Below, in pieces: positions 7,756 to 13,094 of a DNA stretch of 34,894 bases. How positions within the stretch are numbered: position 1 is the first letter of the stretch; each line of letters opens with the position of its first letter. A model generated the notes under the pieces. It was given only the letters and a program-made list of their open reading frames with translations. It was not told the origin of the DNA and made no database searches. The stretch spans positions 1 to 34,894 of the IMG/VR virus record IMGVR_UViG_3300013126_004881; one strand, 5' to 3'. Made by a program: the position numbers and the translations under genes. The stretch comes from a virus.

Positions 7756-8520
7756 ATGCGAGTAGTTCTTATAAGTGATACTCATACTAGACATAAGCAT
7801 TTAACCTCGAAGGGAATGGAAAACATTCTTCAAGAAGGCGACTTGTTAATACATGCAGGAGATTTTTCTAGCGTTGGACAAAAAGGTGAAGTCGAGAGTT
7901 TTGTTAAGTGGTTAGACCAGCAATCAAAAAACTATACATACGGCGCTATTTTTATAGCTGGAAATCATGATAGGTCCTTTGATCCAAAATATTTTAGAGA
8001 GTATGAAGATTCCGATTTATGGGGCGATTTCTCGCACCTTCAAAAGCCCACGTGGGTTCGCAATATTTTATCTGATCTTAAACCTGGCAGCTCTAGCGTT
8101 ACTTATTTGGAAAACGAAGACGTAACCGTAAATGGACTTAAGATATGGGGCTCTCCTGTAACTCCTTGGTTTTTTGGAGAGAAGTGGGCTTTTAATAAGC
8201 AAAGAGGAGCTGAAATAAAAGAGGTTTGGGATAAAATTCCAGTTGATACAGATATTGTAGTAACTCACTCTCCTGTTATAGGCCGTTTAGATTATATTCC
8301 TTCTACCGGAGAGTATGTAGGATGCGAAGAATTGAGAAATAAGATCGAAGAAATCCGGCCAATACTACACGTATGTGGTCATATACATGAGGGGTATGGT
8401 GAAAGTATGGTTAACGGTACAGTTTATGTTAACGTTAGCATATGTGATCGATTTTACGACCCTGTAAATAGACCTATTGTAGTCGATATTGACACTAAGG
8501 ATAAAAGTGTAATTTATTAA
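7756..8520 (+). CDS. calcineurin-like metallophosphoesterase
   Basis: A 254-residue metallophosphatase or phosphodiesterase. The dinuclear metal-site motifs occur in order: D8-TH10 in LISDTHTRH, GDF in LLIHAGDFS, GNHD in FIAGNHDRSF, TH in VVTHSP, and GHIH in HVCGHIHEGYG. The spacing and GHIHEGYG resemble the MPPED-like branch. The substrate is unknown; phosphodiester hydrolysis or nucleotide turnover is likely. It has its own double candidate promoter upstream and is followed after two bases by the 8523 gene. Confidence 0.88.
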   Translation: MRVVLISDTHTRHKHLTSKGMENILQEGDLLIHAGDFSSVGQKGEVESFVKWLDQQSKNYTYGAIFIAGNHDRSFDPKYFREYEDSDLWGDFSHLQKPTWVRNILSDLKPGSSSVTYLENEDVTVNGLKIWGSPVTPWFFGEKWAFNKQRGAEIKEVWDKIPVDTDIVVTHSPVIGRLDYIPSTGEYVGCEELRNKIEEIRPILHVCGHIHEGYGESMVNGTVYVNVSICDRFYDPVNRPIVVDIDTKDKSVIY

Positions 8521-8522
8521 TA

Positions 8523-8873
8523 ATGGAAAATAAAACTTTTAATTTTGCAAAGTATCAAGGAGTCTTGTTAAAACTTACTAAAACAGAAGATAGAAGATTT
8601 TTTGATAATCACCCTAATGGCGTTGAGGTCGGACGTGTAGAAAAAGGACTTCTTCATTTAGAGAATTCCAACAAGTACCAATGCGTGTTTATTCTAGACG
8701 GACCTAACCGCTACTTTCATACATCACAGGTTTTGGAAATTTGGGAGCATGAAGGATATGATTTAGTGAAAACTCTTAACTCCACTTATAAAATTGAACC
8801 ACAAATAGTATCAATTCCAGGTGTCCAGCAAAAACATTCGGTAGATATTGTTTCATCAGAGAAAAATTCTTAA
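8523..8873 (+). CDS. unknown protein downstream of the phosphoesterase
   Basis: A 116-residue protein with probable mixed alpha/beta structure (LLHLENSNKYQCVFILDG, FHTSQVLEIWEHEGYDLVK) and a polar C-terminal tail. No recognised family. It starts two bases after the phosphoesterase stop and lies 17 bases before the thioredoxin, so all three are probably one operon. Confidence 0.65.
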   Translation: MENKTFNFAKYQGVLLKLTKTEDRRFFDNHPNGVEVGRVEKGLLHLENSNKYQCVFILDGPNRYFHTSQVLEIWEHEGYDLVKTLNSTYKIEPQIVSIPGVQQKHSVDIVSSEKNS

Positions 8874-8890
8874 TTTTACAAAAAAGAAGT

Positions 8891-9142
8891 ATGGTATATT
8901 ATTTCACTGCAGCCTGGTGTGGACCTTGTAAAATGTTTAAGCCTACAGTACAAGAGGTAAGCTCGGAACTTGAAATCGGCATAGTTTATGTAGACGTAGA
9001 TCAGCAGAGAGACATGGCGATGAAGTACGGTGTAACAAGTGTTCCAACTGTAATGATTGAGAATAACGGAAGTGTGTTATACAGAAATTCCGGGGTAATG
9101 TCAAAACCGCAGTTAAAACAGGTTTTATCACAATTCAGGTAA
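8891..9142 (+). CDS. thioredoxin-like protein
   Basis: An 83-residue minimal thioredoxin fold with the redox motif W9-CGPC (Cys10, Cys13), the buried VDVDQ strand, and the cis-Pro motif SVPTV. It is shorter than the usual 105 residues because the N-terminal strand and helix are missing, as in glutaredoxin/NrdH-sized phage thioredoxins. Likely roles are reducing disulfides in phage enzymes, donating electrons, or acting as a polymerase processivity partner as in T7; the choice is not resolvable here. Confidence 0.93.
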   Translation: MVYYFTAAWCGPCKMFKPTVQEVSSELEIGIVYVDVDQQRDMAMKYGVTSVPTVMIENNGSVLYRNSGVMSKPQLKQVLSQFR

Positions 9143-9168
9143 ATTTATTTTAAACAAAAAAAAGAAAG

Positions 9169-9339
9169 ATAAAAAAAGCAATTGCATTTTTAACGCTCGT
9201 TACTTTTGTAGCATGCGCAAATCCAGCCTCAACTGGAACTCCAGTCGTAGATTCTACTGCAGCACCAGTTGATACTTTACAAGCAGCGCCTACTGTAGCT
9301 CCAGCAGCTGACAGTACTCCTGCTCTCGAGGTAAAGTAA
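9169..9339 (+). CDS. small lipoprotein-like gene with only an ATA start
   Basis: Frame 9169-9339 encodes IKKAIAFLTLVTFVAC, then ANPASTGTPVVDSTAAPVD and a Ser/Thr/Ala/Pro-rich tail ending in TPALEVK. A basic N-terminus, a hydrophobic core and a Cys in a TFVAC lipobox are typical of a lipoprotein signal peptide. Small proteins with VDST-rich tails are common in Bacteroidota and their phages. No ATG, GTG or TTG lies in frame between a stop at 9151 and the signal peptide; the first codon that gives a normal signal is ATA at 9169, preceded by an AAAGAAAG stretch. It is either a rare non-AUG start, a start-codon mutation in a decaying gene, or a sequencing error. Confidence 0.55.
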   Translation: MKKAIAFLTLVTFVACANPASTGTPVVDSTAAPVDTLQAAPTVAPAADSTPALEVK

Positions 9340-9419
9340 GAAGATCTACGTCGGAGAGTCGGCCGCTAAGACTACGTAGTAGAAAGGTCTTTTGTTTTAT
9401 TATCAGTTCTTTATAATAT

Positions 9420-9810
9420 GGGGGAGCCAGGTATTGCTCCGTAATGTGAAGGTACCACTACATGCAGACGGTTGGATTTGTCGTCTTTAAACAAATTTTC
9501 AAACAATAAACGCAACACGTGAAAAACGTATTGCTGAAGGTGGAGCAATTTTAGCTTCTCTCTTCTCTGAGAAGTACGCCGTAGCAGCGTAATCTCGCAG
9601 GGGCAGCTGATAGCCTTGCAACAGAACAGCACTTTAGTTTTCCTAGTTTCATAAAATTAGGTGGTGGAGCCGATGTCAACCAAAACTGACGTCCCCAATT
9701 ACTGATCAGATTTTTGGAGTGTGGTGTCCGCGCTCGGTCAGATCTAAGCATGTGATACGCTGGTGTTATTGTTCCTTATGGATACACGGGTTCGATTCCC
9801 GTCTCCTCCA
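9420..9810 (+). ncRNA. ssrA: transfer-messenger RNA (tmRNA, one-piece)
   Basis: A 391-nt tmRNA. The tRNA-like ends pair: GGGGGAG (9420-9426) with CTCCTCC (9803-9809, one G-U), then discriminator A9810. CCA is not encoded. The T arm is ACGGG-TTCGATT-CCCGT (9786-9802). A pseudoknot precedes the tag: AGACG (9466-9470) pairs CGTCT (9482-9486), and loop TTGGA (9472-9476) pairs TTCAA (9498-9502). The tag frame most likely resumes at GCA (9512) and ends at TAA (9590-9592), giving 26 residues starting ATREKRIAEG and ending SEKYAVAA. Downstream stems include GATGTCA/TGACGTC and CTGATC/GGTCAG. tmRNA with SmpB rescues stalled ribosomes and tags products for proteolysis; the YAVAA end resembles the usual YALAA. 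No smpB is seen in the window, so the host's SmpB is presumably used. A TATAAT lies at 9412-9417, too close to be a certain promoter. Confidence 0.92.
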
Positions 9811-9831
9811 CTGAGCTTTTTAACATCTAAC

Positions 9832-9840
9832 TATTTATTA
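9832..9840 (+). promoter_or_regulatory. TATTTATTA motif after tmRNA
   Basis: An exact CTATTTATTA about 20 bases after the tmRNA end. A strong terminator hairpin begins only eight bases further on (9848). If this were a promoter, transcription would start at or inside the terminator, so this copy argues either against a simple promoter role or for an attenuator-like arrangement. Confidence 0.35.
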
Positions 9841-9847
9841 ACGCAAG

Positions 9848-9879
9848 AAGGTTGTATATTATATATACAGCCTTTTTTT
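9848..9879 (+). terminator. Rho-independent terminator after tmRNA
   Basis: AAGGTTGTATAT (9848-9859) pairs with ATATACAGCCTT (9863-9874) in a 12-bp stem with one G-U and a 3-nt loop, running into a T tract to 9879. It probably ends the tmRNA transcript. Confidence 0.82.
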
Positions 9880-9917
9880 ATTTAAAAAATCAATTATTCA
9901 CAATAAAACTCAAAACT

Positions 9918-10151
9918 ATGAGCTTTTGGAAAGATTTATTTAACGACGACAACAGTATTAATGAAAAGTCTGTAGTCGGTTTTATTGCATTTTTAATGAT
10001 GGTGGTCACTCTTGTTACAGATATTGTAACAGGGGTGATGGGTCGTGAGATGCCTATTCATGAGTTCATCTTTGATGGTTTTATGATTATTGTTCTAGGT
10101 GCATTTGGTATTGCATCTATAGATAAATGGATTAACAAGAAAAATAAATGA
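9918..10151 (+). CDS. small two-pass membrane protein (holin-like)
   Basis: A 77-residue protein starting MSFWKDLFND, with two hydrophobic segments (about residues 19-40 and 51-67) and a basic tail (KWINKKNK). The size, two segments and charged tail fit many phage holins, but no lysin lies next to it in the window. The ATG at 9918 is preferred to an upstream ATG at 9852, which lies within the terminator stem. It overlaps the PAS gene by ATGA, so the two are translationally coupled and may act together at the membrane. Confidence 0.65.
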   Translation: MSFWKDLFNDDNSINEKSVVGFIAFLMMVVTLVTDIVTGVMGREMPIHEFIFDGFMIIVLGAFGIASIDKWINKKNK

Positions 10152-11263
10152 AAAATCTATCAAAAGAGGAGTTGGTAAGTAGATTAGAGGCAATCAATCG
10201 CAGTAATGCCATCATATACTTTGACCTCAAAGGTTTTATTCTTGGGGTTAATGCAATTTTTTTGAAAGCGATGGGATTTGCAGAGGATGAACACGAAAAG
10301 GTTATTGGTCAACACCATAGCATTTTTGTTTCCCCTGAATATGTTAAGTCAAATGAATATAAAGAGTTTTGGGAAAAGTTAGGAAGCGGTAAGTTTTATG
10401 AAGGTGAGTTTGAAAGAGTAAAAAAAGATGGAAGTCTAATATATCTACAAGCAACTTACAATCCAATACTCAGTGAAGATGGTGAGGTTACTAAGATAAT
10501 GAAAATTGCAACCGATATTACTACAACGGTAATTGCAAAGAACGAGATTGGAGCAGTAAGTAAAAGCAATGCTATTATTTATTTTGATTGCGATGGTTAC
10601 ATATTGGGGGCAAACTCAATATTTTTAAAAGCAATGGGATTTGATGAAAAAGATGAGAGTAAAATTATTGGAAAGCATCATAGCATTTTCGTTAGTTATG
10701 AGTATTCAAAATCAGAAGAATACAAAGAGTTTTGGAAAAAATTAAGTAACGGCAAATTCTTTGAGGGCGAGTTTGAAAGAAGAAAGATTGACGGCACTCC
10801 TATTTATTTGAAGGCTACCTACAATCCAATACTTAGCAATGACGGCACTTGTAAAAAAGTAATGAAAATTGCCAATGATATAACTGAAACTATTTTAAGT
10901 AAGAATAAAATAGATGAACTTTCAAAAAATTTGCAAGAGGAGTTACACAATTCTAATAAGTTAAAGGATGCAATTGAGATAGAAAAAAATGCCGCTTTGA
11001 ACGATTTGGATGCAACTATCAAAAAAAGTCAAAGTGAACTCATAAAAGTTATAGTTAAATGTGCTTTGGCAGTCATAATAGGTGTGGGGTTTATCACAAC
11101 CCTCATGTATTCATTTGCCATCCTATCAAATAAAGACACGCAGATAATTGGCTCAACTTGGTCTAATATGTTCAGCGTTTTGCTCACAAATGCTTTTTCC
11201 ATAGTCGGAACAATTATGGGTATAAAGTATGCCACCCAAGAGGGGGAAAAAGGAAAAAATTAA
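10148..11263 (+). CDS. tandem-PAS membrane protein
   Basis: 371 residues. Two PAS domains repeat the pattern SNAIIYFD, IFLKAMGF, IG-x-HHSIFVS, YKEFW, G-F-EGEFER, YLKATYNPIL, MKIA-DIT, at about residues 19-127 and 140-248. Both resemble the PAS domains of chemotaxis receptors such as Aer/BdlA-like proteins, which often bind flavin or heme. A coiled-coil segment (about 255-295) and two hydrophobic helices (about 297-325 and 337-361) follow. There is no HAMP, methyl-accepting, kinase or GGDEF output domain. A redox or ligand sensor coupled to the membrane is the likely role; the output is unknown. The two PAS copies are similar at DNA level, indicating internal duplication. PAS domains are unusual in phage genomes. 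Confidence 0.85.
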   Translation: MKNLSKEELVSRLEAINRSNAIIYFDLKGFILGVNAIFLKAMGFAEDEHEKVIGQHHSIFVSPEYVKSNEYKEFWEKLGSGKFYEGEFERVKKDGSLIYLQATYNPILSEDGEVTKIMKIATDITTTVIAKNEIGAVSKSNAIIYFDCDGYILGANSIFLKAMGFDEKDESKIIGKHHSIFVSYEYSKSEEYKEFWKKLSNGKFFEGEFERRKIDGTPIYLKATYNPILSNDGTCKKVMKIANDITETILSKNKIDELSKNLQEELHNSNKLKDAIEIEKNAALNDLDATIKKSQSELIKVIVKCALAVIIGVGFITTLMYSFAILSNKDTQIIGSTWSNMFSVLLTNAFSIVGTIMGIKYATQEGEKGKN

Positions 11264-11269
11264 TTAAAA

Positions 11270-11376
11270 ATGAAATATCTTAAGCAGTTAATTTAATTCT
11301 TGAACAAAGCCAAACAAGCTTTGTTACAGCTGACAGCGTTGAGAAAGAAAAACTTGCTGCCGATAGCAAAGAGTAA
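11270..11376 (+). pseudogene. possible frameshifted small gene
   Basis: ATG at 11270 gives MKYLKQLI and then stops at 11294-11296. A different frame then reads LEQSQTSFVTADSVEKEKLAADSKE to a TAA at 11374-11376, which looks like coding sequence. One frameshift would join them into a protein of about 34 residues. It is short, so chance cannot be excluded. Confidence 0.3.
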
Positions 11377-11402
11377 TTTTAAAGTTTCTAAAATATATAA
11401 AG

Positions 11403-11431
11403 CGGCTTATTTATTACAAGCCGTTTTTTTT
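11403..11431 (+). terminator. Rho-independent terminator after the PAS operon
   Basis: CGGCTT (11403-11408) pairs with AAGCCG (11418-11423) around a 9-nt loop, followed by eight T (11424-11431). The recurrent TATTTATTA motif occupies the last stem base and the loop (11408-11416). It ends the 9918-11263 operon. Confidence 0.82.
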
Positions 11432-11481
11432 ATGTTAAAGTTTGTAATTTTAAAAAAGTTACTTATATTATTATTCTGAAG

Positions 11482-11508
11482 ACGGTGCGAAAGCATTAAC
11501 GCTACCGT
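11482..11508 (+). other. hairpin directly upstream of the tRNA-like gene
   Basis: ACGGTGCG (11482-11489) pairs with CGC-T-ACCGT (11500-11508), an 8-bp stem with one bulged T and a 10-nt loop, ending two bases before the tRNA-like element at 11510. There is no T tract, so it is not a terminator; it could mark a leader for 5' processing. Confidence 0.45.
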
Positions 11509-11509
11509 G

Positions 11510-11582
11510 TGACCATTAGCTCAGTAGGTTAGAGCAAGCCCTAAAACAGGCCGTGCCACTGGTTCGATTCCAGTATGGTCAC
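11510..11582 (+). tRNA. tRNA-like gene with an aberrant anticodon arm
   Basis: The acceptor TGACCAT/ATGGTCA (11510-11516, 11575-11581), D arm GCTC/GAGC and T arm ACTGG-TTCGATT-CCAGT are perfect. The D region shares TAGCTCAGTAGGTTAGAGC with the Met-type tRNA at 12317, so the two are related. The anticodon arm is not normal. With a 7-nt loop it reads AGCCC-TAAAACA-GGCCG, with two mismatches and A at position 33; otherwise a GCC/GGC stem closes an 8-nt loop CTAAAACA. Identity is undetermined. It may be a decaying or specialised tRNA. No CCA is encoded. Confidence 0.7.
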
Positions 11583-11589
11583 CTACTAA

Positions 11590-11660
11590 TGTCCTTTTGT
11601 GTAACGGTAGCACAAGTGGTTTTGGTCCACTTAGTTTAGGTTCGAATCCTAAAGGGACAT
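11590..11660 (+). tRNA. tRNA-Gln (TTG)
   Basis: The acceptor TGTCCTT/AGGGACA (one G-U), D stem GTGT/GCAC, anticodon stem AGTGG/CCACT with loop TTTTGGT (anticodon TTG, reading CAA) and T arm TTAGG-TTCGAAT-CCTAA all form. CCA is not encoded. It lies eight bases after the aberrant tRNA and 17 bases before the nuclease gene, so it is likely processed from a common transcript. Confidence 0.92.
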
Positions 11661-11676
11661 CTAAATAATATAAACT

Positions 11677-12306
11677 ATGAGAATGTTAATTCTATTATTA
11701 GTACTTAGCTTAAACACATTAGCTCAAGATACTATTACAATTGTTCATAAAGCATATAAAACTACTTATGATAAGAATAAAAACTATCCTGTTAAAGTTG
11801 AATGGTGGATAACTAAGAATAGTTTAGTATGTGACAATAAAGTAAAAAGAGGAGATAAGTTTATACCTGATCCAAAGCTAATAAAAGAAACTAATTTGCA
11901 AGGATCATATACAGGAGCAGGCTTTGATAGAGGACATAACTTTCCTGCTGCAGACGCAGCCTGTGATCAAATAGCAAATGAAGAATCGTTTTACTTTAGT
12001 AACATGACAGCACAATATCCAGCACTTAATAGAGGAGATTGGAAAGCGTTAGAATCACTGACTCGTGAGCTATCTATTAAAAATGATTCAGTAAAAGTCT
12101 GGTGTGGATCAACTGGTGAAGTTAAGAAAATAGGAATTGTGTCGGTTCCTGAAAAATGCTGGAAAGTTATATATGTTAGCAAAACTAAAGAGTGGTTTGC
12201 GTATCTATTTACTAACAACACAAGTAAAGCAGACGGTATTGAAAACAACTCAGTAACTGTAAAAGATGTTGAGAAATTGACCAAATTCAAATTTGAGTTG
12301 TATTAA
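11677..12306 (+). CDS. secreted DNA/RNA non-specific endonuclease
   Basis: A 209-residue nuclease of the NUC1/EndA beta-beta-alpha-Me family. An N-terminal signal peptide (MRMLILLLVLSLNTLAQD, cleavage probably near residue 16) directs export. The catalytic motif DRGH (His87) is followed by FSNMTAQ and LNRGDWKALE, with the metal-binding Asn118 and Glu126 of the family. It is likely active in the periplasm or released on lysis. Possible roles are degrading host or competing phage DNA, nucleotide scavenging, or breaking viscous DNA at lysis. It sits between two tRNA pairs like an inserted accessory gene. Confidence 0.9.
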   Translation: MRMLILLLVLSLNTLAQDTITIVHKAYKTTYDKNKNYPVKVEWWITKNSLVCDNKVKRGDKFIPDPKLIKETNLQGSYTGAGFDRGHNFPAADAACDQIANEESFYFSNMTAQYPALNRGDWKALESLTRELSIKNDSVKVWCGSTGEVKKIGIVSVPEKCWKVIYVSKTKEWFAYLFTNNTSKADGIENNSVTVKDVEKLTKFKFELY

Positions 12307-12316
12307 TCTTACATTT

Positions 12317-12390
12317 TGACTCTTAGCTCAGTAGGTTAGAGCGGCTGACTCATAATCAGTAGGCGACTGGTTCGATCCCAGTAGAGTCAA
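12317..12390 (+). tRNA. tRNA with CAT anticodon (Met-type, or Ile2)
   Basis: The acceptor TGACTCT/AGAGTCA, D arm GCTC/GAGC, anticodon stem GCTGA/TCAGT with loop CTCATAA (anticodon CAT) and T arm ACTGG-TTCGATC-CCAGT form fully, with discriminator A. Elongator Met is the simplest call; a CAT tRNA modified by host TilS to read AUA (Ile2) cannot be excluded by eye. It lacks the initiator hallmark of three G-C pairs at the anticodon stem base. CCA is not encoded. Confidence 0.88.
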
Positions 12391-12391
12391 C

Positions 12392-12490
12392 GAACAGGGT
12401 GGCGAAAACGAGCGGGCATATGACCGCCGAAGGTTAGACGTAGACGCAAGTCTGCCGCAAGGCGTGAAGGTTCGATTCCTTCCCCTGTTC
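12392..12490 (+). ncRNA. tRNA-like structure without a normal anticodon loop
   Basis: A 99-nt element with a perfect 8-bp acceptor-like stem GAACAGGG/CCCTGTTC (12392-12399, 12483-12490) and a perfect T arm GAAGG-TTCGATT-CCTTC. In place of D and anticodon arms lie three hairpins: GCGG-GCATATGA-CCGC (12412-12427), AGAC-GCAA-GTCT (12442-12453) and GCC-GCAA-GGC (12454-12463). The last two carry GNRA tetraloops back to back. No 7-nt anticodon loop with T33 can be formed. It follows the Met-type tRNA after one base. It could be an inserted or scrambled type II tRNA, or a specialised decoy or structural RNA. Confidence 0.65.
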
Positions 12491-12492
12491 CG

Positions 12493-12505
12493 AGTTACTG
12501 CTCTT
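12493..12505 (+). repeat. left arm of a 13-bp inverted repeat flanking the 12529 gene
   Basis: AGTTACTGCTCTT is the exact reverse complement of AAGAGCAGTAACT at 12815-12827. The two arms enclose exactly one gene. In the transcript the arms could pair over about 310 nt. Confidence 0.75.
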
Positions 12506-12513
12506 TGACATAT

Positions 12514-12520
12514 AAGGAGA
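12514..12520 (+). promoter_or_regulatory. strong Shine-Dalgarno sequence (AAGGAGA)
   Basis: AAGGAGA lies eight bases before the ATG at 12529. This is one of the few canonical SD sequences in a window where most genes start in an A/T-rich context without one. It fixes the start at 12529 rather than the TTG at 12505. Confidence 0.7.
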
Positions 12521-12528
12521 AACAAATT

Positions 12529-12804
12529 ATGGAAACACTATCATTCATTTTAGGGATAGCGTCTGTGGTGGTTATTGCTACGGCAATAGTTGCTGTTTAC
12601 GCATTCGTTAAGGTAAATAAAGTAAGTAGAAATCTAGAAGATGTCTGTAGAGAGCTTGATTTGATGAGAAGCACAATCTATAGAGATATGAGCGATCAAT
12701 TTGATAACGTACGTAGAGAGGTAGATAGCCGTTACGATAATCTGCTATCTAATATAGACTCACGTATGGATAAATTAGAAAACAAATTAACTAACAAGAA
12801 GTAA
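12529..12804 (+). CDS. membrane-anchored coiled-coil protein
   Basis: A 91-residue protein with one N-terminal hydrophobic helix (about residues 4-27). A charged helical segment follows to the end (NLEDVCRELDLMRSTIYRD, then VRREVDSRYDNLLSNID and RMDKLENKL), predicted to be coiled coil. No family is certain; small proteins of this architecture occur in T4-like marine phages. It is the sole gene inside the 13-bp inverted repeat and has a strong SD, unlike its neighbours. Confidence 0.8.
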   Translation: METLSFILGIASVVVIATAIVAVYAFVKVNKVSRNLEDVCRELDLMRSTIYRDMSDQFDNVRREVDSRYDNLLSNIDSRMDKLENKLTNKK

Positions 12805-12814
12805 AAAATAGTTG

Positions 12815-12827
12815 AAGAGCAGTAACT
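12815..12827 (+). repeat. right arm of the 13-bp inverted repeat
   Basis: AAGAGCAGTAACT matches the reverse complement of 12493-12505 exactly, ten bases after the stop of the enclosed gene. A weak local hairpin GAAGA/TCTTC (from 12814) overlaps it, without a T tract. Confidence 0.75.
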
Positions 12828-12860
12828 TTCTTCTTATAATAAAAGTATAAACTAAATAAT

Positions 12861-13094
12861 ATGCCGCATCAGCCAATGAATCTAAACATTTCTCTTGATA
12901 AGACTACCTCCATTACGTGTGACGCATGTGGAAACGATAACTTTACGCAAGTAACTTACCTACGTAAAGTAAGCAAGTTTATTGCCGGCACCGACCACGA
13001 TGCGCTTATTCCTGTCCCAAGCTTTGCTTGTAGTAAATGCGGATACGTAAATCAGGAGTTCAAACCTAAAAATTTAGCTAATGACTTGGAATAG
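12861..13094 (+). CDS. small zinc-ribbon protein
   Basis: A 77-residue protein with two Cys pairs, CDACG and CSKCG, about 35 residues apart, forming a zinc ribbon. The segment between holds RKVSKFIAGTDHDALIPVPSF. Similar small zinc ribbons are common in T4-like phages. No nucleic-acid target can be inferred. It overlaps the next gene by 14 bases. Confidence 0.78.
   Translation: MPHQPMNLNISLDKTTSITCDACGNDNFTQVTYLRKVSKFIAGTDHDALIPVPSFACSKCGYVNQEFKPKNLANDLE

Noticed and set aside
9412-9417. TATAAT as a promoter for tmRNA
   Set aside because: Only two bases separate it from the mature 5' end, and no matching -35 lies at a normal distance. It may be chance in AT-rich DNA.
9340-9419. Possible tRNA-Ser-like fragment (GGAGAGTCGGCCG, then CTAAGACTACG) upstream of tmRNA
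   Set aside because: The 5' part resembles a tRNA-Ser start, but no T arm, acceptor 3' strand or anticodon stem forms. The region can fold as TACGT/ACGTA with outer AGATC/GGTCT pairs. It may be leader or remnant; not called as a gene.
9411-9751. Minus-strand open frames across 9411-9751
   Set aside because: They lie wholly within the tmRNA gene, which has convincing structure; they look like shadows.
9852-9917. Upstream ATG extending the 9918 gene to 99 residues
   Set aside because: The extension lies inside the terminator stem and T tract, and adds no conserved residues. The ATG at 9918 gives a normal small membrane protein.
11432-11479. Short open frame MLKFVILKKLLILLF
   Set aside because: Only 15 residues, begins directly after the terminator T tract, and ends at a hairpin; not enough to call a gene.
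12392-12490. Selenocysteine tRNA (8-bp acceptor, 5-bp T stem)
   Set aside because: The 8/5 stem lengths match bacterial tRNA-Sec, but there is no TCA anticodon in a 7-nt loop and no long D stem with a 4-nt loop. Kept as an unclassified tRNA-like RNA.
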